Positions 1-5,814 of a stretch of 64,000 nucleotides of DNA are shown here, one piece after another. Numbering within the stretch: position 1 is the first letter of the stretch; each line of letters begins with the position of its first letter. A program made the position numbers and the translations under genes. Under the pieces are notes generated by a model. That model ran no database searches and was not told the origin of the DNA. It was given only the letters and a program-made list of their open reading frames with translations. The DNA comes from UBA5793 sp040255465 (GTDB lineage: Bacteria; Planctomycetota; Phycisphaerae; Phycisphaerales; UBA5793): the NCBI GenBank assembly GCA_040255465.1, contig JBDZVA010000001.1:930001-994000 (forward strand), read 5' to 3'.

Positions 1-174
1 TGCTGCTGAAATGTGGGTGCGCGCCGTTCCGCTCAAGGTGTCAAAGCCCATTGCGGCCGCCAGGCGCTCCGGAGTTAGCGATGTTCGCTCCTCGGCATCC
101 CAAACGCGCTTTACCCGCGAGATTGACTCAGGAAGGCTAGCACCGGGGTATCGTGGGCTTAATGTCTCTGCCAT
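1..174 (-). CDS. Partial hypothetical protein, probable small DNA-binding/HTH-like family
   Basis: The first 58 codons of a gene that runs off the left edge; no stop is in the window. It starts with ATG at 174, and an AAAGGAGA Shine-Dalgarno lies 6-7 nt upstream, which fixes the start well. The protein begins MAETLSPRYPGASL and continues through SRVKRVWDAEERTSLTPE to RLAAAMGF. This layout (PG.SL then a helix with basic residues, then an A..MG turn) resembles a family of small accessory-element proteins often predicted to have a winged-helix fold. That assignment is from memory of the family pattern and is not proven. Nothing can be said about its C-terminal half. It is on the island side of the tRNA-Met fragment at 3579 and so probably belongs to the mobile element. 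Confidence 0.6.
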   Translation of the reverse strand, partial: MAETLSPRYPGASLPESISRVKRVWDAEERTSLTPERLAAAMGFDTLSGTARTHISAA

Positions 175-597
175 GTGTGTTCTCCTTTAGATCGCAGGCT
201 ATTGTCGCTTGTTACGGAACAATGTCAAGGACGGATGCTAGGGAACATACTATGAAAAGTCCCAATCGTCCCCAAAAACGTCCTCAGGCGACATTGATCC
301 GCGGAACCGACGCGAATATGATGGATATCCGCGTCGCGGGTGGAGGTGTTTTATGAGGAGAGTTCAAGGGCCGACTCAGCAGCCCAGCCAAATCACAACC
401 CGACCCCGCTTTCGGGCCTAATCGTCGGCGGACGTGGATTGTGAACTGAGAACCTCTGGGGACGGGCGGAAACGCTCGTCCCCGGCTTCAAAGCCCTGAC
501 GGTGCTGGTCAGACCATCAGGGCGGAACCAAGGCGAGTAAGCGCCATGGCCCCAGCAGCCAAGTATAGCGCGCTCGCCGCATCAGCGGAGACGCGCC
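175..597. other. Gene-free stretch with two strong hairpins
   Basis: No convincing coding sequence is seen here. Two adjacent hairpins stand out. The first (458-483) pairs GGGGACG with CGTCCCC and has an inner GCG/CGC stem closed by a GAAA tetraloop. The second (493-523) pairs GCCCTGA with TCAGGGC and has an inner TGGT/ACCA stem. They lie just before the decayed transposase and could be a terminator-like structure or remains of the insertion sequence end. No T-run follows either of them. Confidence 0.5.
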
Positions 598-1187
598 ATC
601 ATTCCCGAGCGCAAGAGCCCCCAAACTCTGCTCGCAGCCATTCGCCATTTTGACCCGGAAACGGCCGAGCAATACATCGCCAGCATCAAGTGGCCTGACG
701 GTGAGCCGTGCTGCCCGTGCTGTGGCTCCGTCAATGTCGGACGGATCAAGAGCCGTCGTCGCTACCAGTGCTGAGAAAAGGGCTGTCGCAAGCAGTTCAG
801 CCTGCTCGCGGAAACGATCATGGCGGCGACTCACCTGCGGCTGGATCAATGGGTGGCCGCAGTGTCGCAACTCGTCAACTGCCGCAACGGGATTAGCAGT
901 TGCAAACTCGCCCGGTCCATCGGCTGCAAGCAGCAGTCCGCTTGGCACTTGATCCGCCGAGTTCGTCACATCCTCCAGCAAGAGGCCCAAGAGCCATTCG
1001 GCGGCTCGTGCGAGACGGACGCGACGTACATCGGTGGCCTGTTCAAGTTGCCGCCTACGTCGTTGAGGCGGCATTCCGATTTGATGTCCGCCACCTGACG
1101 GAGTGGGAGCGGTTCGATGCGGCGATGCAGTTGATCGTTGGGAAGCGGCTGACGTATTCGGACCTGACCGACGGCGCGGTGCGGTGA
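598..1187 (+). pseudogene. Decayed IS1595-family transposase
   Basis: Reading from about 598, the frame gives PQTLLAAIRHFDPETAEQY, then a zinc-ribbon segment CCPCCGSVNVGRIKSRRRYQC. This is the typical N-terminus of IS1595/ISXO2-type transposases, with CxxC and a second C. The frame is broken by TGA at 772-774 and resumes as GCRKQFSLLAETIMAATHL, continuing to SCETDATYIGGLFK, which contains the first catalytic Asp (ETDATYIGG). After about 1045 the central catalytic domain is missing. A different frame supplies only the C-terminal end, HLTEWERFDAAMQLIVGKRL. So there is one nonsense mutation plus an internal deletion with a frame change, and the element cannot make an active enzyme. Family assignment is by motif recognition. 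The short remnant shows the region has a history of insertion. Confidence 0.8.
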
Positions 1188-1212
1188 GGCAAGATGCCGA
1201 ATAGAATGGGCT

Positions 1213-1593
1213 ATGCCGGAGTGGTTCAAAGACTTACTGACGATGGCGATGGCGGAAGGTCATGGGTCACGATCTACGGTCATGCAATCATTGCTTTGGA
1301 TGATCGGGCTCTTGGTGGTGGCCGACTGTGGGCTTGCCACAGCGAACGCTCCAACTTGGATGCTCATCCTGTTTTCTTGCCTCATGGTGTTAGCGATTGT
1401 GGTGGCAATCGTTGTGTTCTGTATTTTAGTAGTTCGTAGTCCAGACCTGCTCAGGAGTGAAAAGTACCACATCCGCAGAATGGAAATCGAACAATCATCT
1501 ATTGGAGACAGTGTTCAGGGCGTAATCGATAGACCATCTCGACAACCGCTCGGGCTCCCAAAGCCAACTGGGGATGAGGTGCGGGATGCGTAA
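1213..1593 (+). CDS. Small membrane protein of unknown function, first gene of a two-gene cassette
   Basis: 126 residues from ATG 1213; no clear Shine-Dalgarno, so one of the inner Met codons (around 1243-1249) could be the true start. A short polar N-terminus is followed by two hydrophobic segments (about residues 25-45 and 48-75) and then a charged cytosolic tail containing KYHIRRMEIEQ and ending GLPKPTGDEVRDA. No family is recognised. Its last codons overlap the next gene by 8 nt (ATGCGTAA holds the start of the next gene and this gene's stop), so the two are almost certainly co-translated. The pair sits between a dead IS1595 copy and a convergent accessory cassette. A membrane anchor or partner for the downstream small protein is an inference from the coupling only. 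Confidence 0.6.
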   Translation: MPEWFKDLLTMAMAEGHGSRSTVMQSLLWMIGLLVVADCGLATANAPTWMLILFSCLMVLAIVVAIVVFCILVVRSPDLLRSEKYHIRRMEIEQSSIGDSVQGVIDRPSRQPLGLPKPTGDEVRDA

Positions 1594-1873
1594 AAGATTC
1601 ATCATATTAACGAACGGTGCGAATGCTGAGCAGCAGGACATTATTTGCAAGTCGTTTCCCGGCTTCGGATGGTGGCACCGGATGCCCCAGGCGTGGCTGT
1701 TGATTGACCCGAAAGGGCAGTCGACTGCCAAAGCAATACGCGAAACGATCACCTCGAAATGCCCAGGTCTATATGTATATGTTTTCAGTGCACCGTTTGG
1801 AGAAGATGGCCATTCTGGATTTGGGCCATCAGAATGGAACAAGTGGATTGACACTGAATGGGTAAAACAATAA
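1586..1873 (+). CDS. Small SinR/Cas2-like (ferredoxin-fold) protein
   Basis: 95 residues. ATG 1586 is preferred over the in-frame ATG at 1574 because GAGG lies 6 nt before it and it overlaps the upstream stop by 8 nt. The sequence begins with a beta-strand-like RFIILTNGANAEQQDII, followed by GFGWWHRMPQAWLLID, then a helix and GLYVYVFSAPF. The order strand / helix / W-W-H...W strand / helix / strand resembles small ferredoxin-fold proteins annotated as SinR-like or relatives of Cas2 and VapD. No catalytic acidic residue typical of Cas2 can be asserted. It may be a nucleic-acid-associated component or toxin-like protein paired with the membrane protein upstream. The function is not known. Confidence 0.6.
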   Translation: MRKRFIILTNGANAEQQDIICKSFPGFGWWHRMPQAWLLIDPKGQSTAKAIRETITSKCPGLYVYVFSAPFGEDGHSGFGPSEWNKWIDTEWVKQ

Positions 1874-1896
1874 TTCCCGATGCACCAAAGGGCTAA

Positions 1897-2388
1897 TCAC
1901 CATCGCTTTGGCCTTTTAAGGAATGCCGCGACGCTGCCATAGGTATCGCTGTCCAACGCATCAAGTCTGTGTTCAATATCCACACTCTCGCCGATTTTGC
2001 TCATCGCCCATCCGTCGCGATGTGGTATCAAGATTGCCATGTGAGACACTTTGCGGTTGTGTCGTTCCCAGATTGCCAACTTCTGGTATCCTCGCTCGGT
2101 TTCATGATTGTCGCATTCGGCATAGCCAAGAGCAATTGAGAACGTTTGAATGAAGTCACCAACCGAAAAGCCGAGTGGGCATCCTTTTGGCCAGTACGCC
2201 TCATTTCCATTCGGCGCGATCTCCCCGCGCTGTGGCCACCACCATCTGGTCTTGTCGCCAGCAGCGTACGCAATGCAGTTGTAATCATCAGTTTCGCGGC
2301 TGCGACGAGTGAAATTCTTTATCGGACCGCGCTCCACCAAGTTCGGGAACGTCTCAAAAAAACTCGTTTCATCCTGAATGGTGAACAC
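1897..2388 (-). CDS. DUF7689-family protein (papain-like fold candidate)
   Basis: 163 residues starting with GTG at 2388. The N-terminus FPNLVERGP followed by DDYNCIAYAAGDKTRWWWP, then EAYWP, is the hallmark of DUF7689 proteins. In these a Cys next to CIA and a later conserved His (here in KVSHMAILIPH) suggest a papain/NlpC-like arrangement. The C-terminal part (WAMSKIGE, then HRLDALDSDTYGSVAAFLKR) also matches the family pattern. It is the last gene of a three-gene minus-strand cassette, its start lying about 20 nt inside the end of the preceding gene. It is separated by only 23 nt from the convergent gene ending at 1873. No enzymatic activity is established for this family. It could be a processing enzyme, an effector or an immunity-type protein. 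Confidence 0.75.
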   Translation of the reverse strand: MFTIQDETSFFETFPNLVERGPIKNFTRRSRETDDYNCIAYAAGDKTRWWWPQRGEIAPNGNEAYWPKGCPLGFSVGDFIQTFSIALGYAECDNHETERGYQKLAIWERHNRKVSHMAILIPHRDGWAMSKIGESVDIEHRLDALDSDTYGSVAAFLKRPKRW

Positions 2389-2839
2389 GATCTCGACCCC
2401 AAGACAGCCAGGCGTTCTTTACGGCCAGCATATTACCACTATCTTGTGTCGAGATCTCCGGTCCATCGCCAAGAATGTACCGCAGTGGAAGGTACATATG
2501 TGATGAACCATTCTCGTAGGCATCAAGCAGAGCCGGTACAGCAGGCTCTCCAAGAGCAACAAGTCTCTCGAATGATTCCAGTTCCATCATATGGTGAAGT
2601 GAAGAGATGTACCTTGTCTGCTTTGTCCACTCTCTAACGCGACGGAGTACAAGTGAAGCGAACTGATCCGATGGGGCGTCGGATGGGGTGGCGTCCTCGT
2701 TTGCGAACGTGATGTACCTATGGTCGAATTCCATTCGCTGGATTATTTCTTGATCCATGCGCATGGCAAGCACCGCCGACAAAACAACGGCGGGTGCGGC
2801 CGAAACAAAATCCAAATGGCTATTCTGGTTGTGAGTCAC
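2369..2839 (-). CDS. Small protein of the 'HEAT-like, WxxWGR' family, function unknown
   Basis: The open frame from GTG 2839 gives 156 residues. ATG codons at 2764 and 2758 are alternative starts, and the conserved part begins only after them. The recognisable core is REWTKQTRYISSLHHMM, then a helical stretch RLVALGEPAVPALLDAYE, LPLRYILGDGPE, and the end NAWLSWGRDR. The combination of a W..T...S motif, a short HEAT-like helical hairpin (LG..AVP.LL) and a C-terminal W..WGR is familiar from many unnamed bacterial proteins, often found beside DUF7689 genes. The gene overlaps both neighbours in the same cassette. The context suggests a three-component unit in which this could be a protein-binding adaptor. 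That role is inferred. Confidence 0.65.
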   Translation of the reverse strand: MTHNQNSHLDFVSAAPAVVLSAVLAMRMDQEIIQRMEFDHRYITFANEDATPSDAPSDQFASLVLRRVREWTKQTRYISSLHHMMELESFERLVALGEPAVPALLDAYENGSSHMYLPLRYILGDGPEISTQDSGNMLAVKNAWLSWGRDRVHHSG

Positions 2840-3194
2840 TCTGATTGGCTTTCTGAATCTCGGCGGTCATCTTGGCGTACAATTCCAGCCGCTTTCCGAG
2901 CCAAGTGTGCAGTCTGTATGCTGCCTCAATGTCCATGATCGCGCAGATTTCTACTTCGCGGAATACATCGTCATCTCTGAATTCCGTGTGTTCAGGATCG
3001 CCAAGCGTCTGGGCAGGATCGCCGCCAATTTTGAAAGTCTGGCGACGCGGGATTGGGCGACGATCATTGAATAGATTCATCGTGAGGTATTTTCCGGAAG
3101 GGACAATCCCTCCGTGCGCCCCATCTACATGGACAACTCGGAAGTGCTTTGACTTCTCATATGCGAAACTGATGGTGTCTTTCTTTTCGGACAT
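2820..3194 (-). CDS. Conserved small protein of unknown function, first gene of three-gene cassette
   Basis: 124 residues from ATG 3194, preceded by GAGG 7 nt upstream. Visible segments are HFRVVHVDGAHGGIVPSGKY, then MNLFNDRRPIPRR, DDDVFREVEICAIMDIEAA and LHTWLGKRLELY. This pattern (F.V.H.DG..GG..P.G, N.F..R.PIP, R..EV...M....A..L..WL) belongs to a widespread family of short bacterial proteins without an assigned role. It is predicted to be cytosolic, with no signal peptide or membrane segment. It is the promoter-proximal gene of the minus-strand set 3194 to 1897, whose members overlap by about 20 nt at each junction if the longest starts are used. Codon use does not differ obviously from the chromosome. 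Confidence 0.65.
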   Translation of the reverse strand: MSEKKDTISFAYEKSKHFRVVHVDGAHGGIVPSGKYLTMNLFNDRRPIPRRQTFKIGGDPAQTLGDPEHTEFRDDDVFREVEICAIMDIEAAYRLHTWLGKRLELYAKMTAEIQKANQSDSQPE

Positions 3195-3578
3195 TGATCC
3201 GCCTCGTCTTTCAGCAGAGAACCGACCATCAGGCCCGGTTGCCTTCAGGCGCTCGCCGGATCTCGGTAGAAAAGCCGCGCTCCGACCGCGCCTTGAATCG
3301 CGGGAACTGTACGCTTGCGGTTGTCCAGTTTCCGATCCTCGTACCGGAACTCGGATTTATTGAGTTGCCGCTGCGAGTGCATGCGACTGGCGTTTTTGAT
3401 CGACACGCAGATGCGATGCTCCAGTACACTCCGCCACTCCTTCCACGTGACTGATCGTCGTGCGTTCGGGTATACGGTATACGCGATCTACCACGACGAG
3501 GCGTGATGGCGCTTGAACTCCGCAACCTCAATCGCTACCGTGGCTAGCGGAAACGCCGATTCGGTCGGCTAGGCCGAA
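3195..3578. other. Island-end stretch without a recognisable gene
   Basis: No gene is supported here. On the minus strand a 75-codon open stretch without a good start codon (about 3472 to 3245) encodes a basic peptide with KEWRSVLEHRICVSIKNA and RKLDNRKRTV. It may be the tail of a decayed gene but is not recognised. A GTATAC-C-GTATAC direct repeat lies near 3470. No integrase gene is visible next to the attachment site. Confidence 0.4.
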
Positions 3579-3620
3579 TTCATAAGCCCTAGGTCCGTGG
3601 TTCGAGTCCACGTGCCGCCA
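3579..3620 (+). other. 3' fragment of a tRNA-Met(CAU) gene; probable attachment site of an integrated element
   Basis: From TTCATAA at 3579 the sequence matches position 32 to position 73 of an elongator-type tRNA-Met: anticodon loop TTCATAA, 3' anticodon strand GCCCT, variable AGGTC, T-arm CGTGG-TTCGAGT-CCACG, acceptor TGCCGCC and discriminator A at 3620. The 5' side is not tRNA: the bases before 3579 do not supply AGGGC, the D-arm or the GGCGGCA acceptor strand. A breakpoint exactly at the anticodon loop is a classic crossover position for tyrosine-recombinase elements that use tRNA genes. The island therefore lies to the left. The intact tRNA-Met, or the other att copy, should lie beyond position 1. 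Confidence 0.75.
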
Positions 3621-3654
3621 CTTTCCCGCTTCCCGGTCGCACTCCTGGGCCCGC

Positions 3655-4335
3655 TCACGGTCCAGACGCCCAGCCGGCCAGCGCCTCCCCACACTCCGTA
3701 CACACCGGCGACGTCCCGCGCGGATAGCCGCAGGCGGGGCATTGGCCGCGCCGGAGGCGCCTCGCCCGCCTGACGTAGCGAGCACACCACGCGATCGCCG
3801 CGAGTACGGCGCCATAGAGCAGCGTGTTGGCGGCGAAGCCCGCCCAGACCGGGCGGTAGGGGAAGATCATCGGGATCCTGTCCTGGAACAGCGAGTCTGG
3901 CAACTGCGTCATTTCAGGCATGTAGCCATAGTCAAGACGCGTGTGGACCTTTCGGCCGCCGGGTTCACCGATCGGACCCCACTCCTGAGTGACCGTCGCG
4001 CACAGCGCCGGCGCCGGCCAGCCGACGCCGATGTGCCCGCCCTCCCAGGTTCGGACTTTCGGCCACCACATCCAGCCTGTGTACGGCTCCGGCTTGTCTC
4101 CCGCGAGACCAAAGAGAAGGGTGTACATCGGAGCGTCGACATCGTTGTCTGAGACAATTTGATAGCCGATCAGCGAGAAGCTGTAGATCCGGCTTGCAGG
4201 CTTTCCCGGATGGCAGTAGATCTCAAAGTCGTTACTCACCTCGCCGTGCGCGACTACACACCCCCAAGCCACCGCAACGTTCACGATCGCGCCCAGCACC
4301 AGAAACACGAAAATGCGCCGCGCCCACTTCAGCAT
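3655..4335 (-). CDS. Membrane protein with C-terminal zinc ribbon (second of tandem pair)
   Basis: 226 residues from ATG 4335, which overlaps the stop of the upstream paralogue (ATGCTGA), so the two are translationally coupled. The N-terminus (KWARRIFVFLVLGAIVNVAV) is a signal anchor. A roughly 140-residue extracytoplasmic domain with many Trp follows (MYTLLFG, WMWWPK, WPAPALC). A second hydrophobic segment (WAGFAANTLLYGAVLAAIAW) leads into an Arg-rich stretch. The end is a zinc ribbon, CPACGYPRGTSPVCTECGEAL, with two CxxC pairs. This layout is typical of planctomycete membrane proteins of unknown function. A longer frame reaches 4557 but lacks a supported start. The pair is probably a recent duplication. 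Confidence 0.75.
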   Translation of the reverse strand: MLKWARRIFVFLVLGAIVNVAVAWGCVVAHGEVSNDFEIYCHPGKPASRIYSFSLIGYQIVSDNDVDAPMYTLLFGLAGDKPEPYTGWMWWPKVRTWEGGHIGVGWPAPALCATVTQEWGPIGEPGGRKVHTRLDYGYMPEMTQLPDSLFQDRIPMIFPYRPVWAGFAANTLLYGAVLAAIAWCARYVRRARRLRRGQCPACGYPRGTSPVCTECGEALAGWASGP

Positions 4336-4964
4336 GGCAGCGCCTCCCCGCACTCCGTACACACCGGCGACGTGCCGCGCGGGTAGCCGCAGTGAGCACA
4401 GTCGCCTCGCCTCCTGCGCATGATCCCGCGCGTTGCCCGCGCCGAATACTCGAGCAGGAACAGGTAGACGCCATAGAACGCGGTGTTGAACGCGGATCCG
4501 CTCCAAATCGGCGTCGCTGGGATCAGGCGAAAACTTCTTCCATCTCCGAACTCCCAACCGCCGTACGTGGCAGAATCTTCATCCGTATCGGATCTTCGGA
4601 CGGGGTCCGGATTCCAGTCTTGCCAAGCAGTCAGTGTGTACATTGGCCAGCCATGGGCCTGGCCCCAGGGCAAAGTCCCAACGGCCCCGAATCGTCTGTG
4701 CCAATCGAGCCACCACGGTGTTGTGGGATACGTTCGAAGTGTCGTCAGATCAACCGCATCGGACAGACGATCGCAGACGTGAACTTCCTCGCTTCCGAAT
4801 GCTCGTTGGACGCAGATCAACTCCCAATCCCCGCTCGTAACTCGTTCGTAGCGGACTTCTAGTCCCCTCAGGTGGTTTCGTAGAGCACACCCCCAAGCCA
4901 CCGCAACATTCATCATCGCGCCCAGCAACAAAAACACGAAGATGCGCCGCACCCACTTCCACAT
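4329..4964 (-). CDS. Membrane protein with C-terminal zinc ribbon (first of tandem pair)
   Basis: 211 residues, ATG at 4964. The architecture matches the following gene: an N-terminal anchor (KWVRRIFVFLLLGAMMNVAV), an extracytoplasmic domain with Trp-rich patches (PWWLDWHRRFG and MYTLTAWQDW), a second membrane segment near SGSAFNTAFYGVYLFLLEY, basic residues, and a zinc ribbon CAHCGYPRGTSPVCTECGEAL. The middle domain has diverged strongly from its neighbour while the ends stay nearly identical. A TAGAAT hexamer (complement of 4972-4977) lies only 7 nt before the start codon, so transcription probably begins at or next to the start codon. Function unknown. Confidence 0.75.
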   Translation of the reverse strand: MWKWVRRIFVFLLLGAMMNVAVAWGCALRNHLRGLEVRYERVTSGDWELICVQRAFGSEEVHVCDRLSDAVDLTTLRTYPTTPWWLDWHRRFGAVGTLPWGQAHGWPMYTLTAWQDWNPDPVRRSDTDEDSATYGGWEFGDGRSFRLIPATPIWSGSAFNTAFYGVYLFLLEYSARATRGIMRRRRGDCAHCGYPRGTSPVCTECGEALPC

Positions 4965-4971
4965 CACCCTG

Positions 4972-4977
4972 ATTCTA
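4972..4977 (-). promoter_or_regulatory. Putative -10 box of the tandem zinc-ribbon genes (leaderless type)
   Basis: On the minus strand TAGAAT ends 7 nt before ATG 4964. No room remains for an ordinary leader. This is one of several such arrangements in the window. Confidence 0.4.
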
Positions 4978-5069
4978 CAGCCCCGGCCAACTCCCGATTC
5001 GCCCCGCAAACCAACCGACCCGCCAACCTGAACCCCGTACGATCCTCTGCACGCGCCGAGGATCGCCCC

Positions 5070-5807
5070 ATGCCCGTTCCCGTTGATGCATCGCCAACTG
5101 CCACCGCCGCCGTCTTCCAGGCGCGCGGCATCACCAAGACCTACCACGTCGGCGAAGTCGATGTTCAGGCCCTGCGCGGCGTCGATCTCGTCCTCTTCGA
5201 AAACGAATTCATCGTCCTCCTTGGCCCATCGGGCAGCGGCAAGTCCACGCTCCTCAACATCCTCGGCGGACTCGATGTCCCCACCTCGGGTACCGTGCGC
5301 TACAAAGACCACGACCTCACCCGCTACGACGAAGCCGCCCTCACGCGCTATCGCCGCGATCACGTCGGCTTCGTCTTCCAGTTCTACAACCTCATTCCAA
5401 GCCTGACCGCGCGCGAGAACGTCGCGCTCGTCACCGACATCGCGCGCGATCCCATGCCCCCGGCCGAGGCGCTCAAGCTCGTCAACCTCGGCGACCGCAT
5501 GGATCACTTTCCCTCGCAACTCTCAGGCGGCGAGCAGCAGCGCGTCGCCATCGCCCGCGCCGTCGCCAAGCGGCCCCAGGTCCTGCTCTGCGATGAACCG
5601 ACCGGCGCGCTCGACGTCCACACCGGCATCGTCGTCCTCGAAGCCATTGAGCGCGTCAACCGCGAACTCGGCACCGCGACCACCGTCATCACCCACAACG
5701 CCGTCATCGCCAGCATGGCCGATCGCGTCATTGCCCTCTCCGACGGCCGCATCGCTTCCGAACATCGCAACGAAACCAAGACTCAGGCCAGCGAACTGGA
5801 GTGGTAG
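5070..5807 (+). CDS. ABC transporter ATP-binding protein (LolD/MacB-like)
   Basis: 245 residues from ATG 5070, with GAGGA upstream. It energises the permease encoded next. Motifs are canonical: Walker A GPSGSGKST (residues 52-60), Q-loop in FVFQFYNLIPSLTARENV, signature LSGGEQQRVAIARA (from residue 151), Walker B VLLCDEPTGALD, and the H-loop in TVITHN. An N-terminal extension of about 18 residues precedes the ITKTYHVGEVDVQALRGVDL start of the fold. The family is that of the LolD/MacB/DevA ATPases, which serve FtsX-type permeases. The stop is 7 nt before the permease start, so an operon is clear. The substrate is not indicated; efflux, lipoprotein export or lipid export are possible. Confidence 0.92.
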   Translation: MPVPVDASPTATAAVFQARGITKTYHVGEVDVQALRGVDLVLFENEFIVLLGPSGSGKSTLLNILGGLDVPTSGTVRYKDHDLTRYDEAALTRYRRDHVGFVFQFYNLIPSLTARENVALVTDIARDPMPPAEALKLVNLGDRMDHFPSQLSGGEQQRVAIARAVAKRPQVLLCDEPTGALDVHTGIVVLEAIERVNRELGTATTVITHNAVIASMADRVIALSDGRIASEHRNETKTQASELEW

Positions 5808-5814
5808 ACCGGCC

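Noticed and set aside
3245..3472. Open stretch on the minus strand with a basic, coding-like peptide
   Set aside because: There is no good start codon and the family is not recognised; mentioned only as a possible remnant.
3579..3620. A functional tRNA gene
   Set aside because: The 5' acceptor strand, D-arm and 5' anticodon strand are absent; only the 3' half exists.
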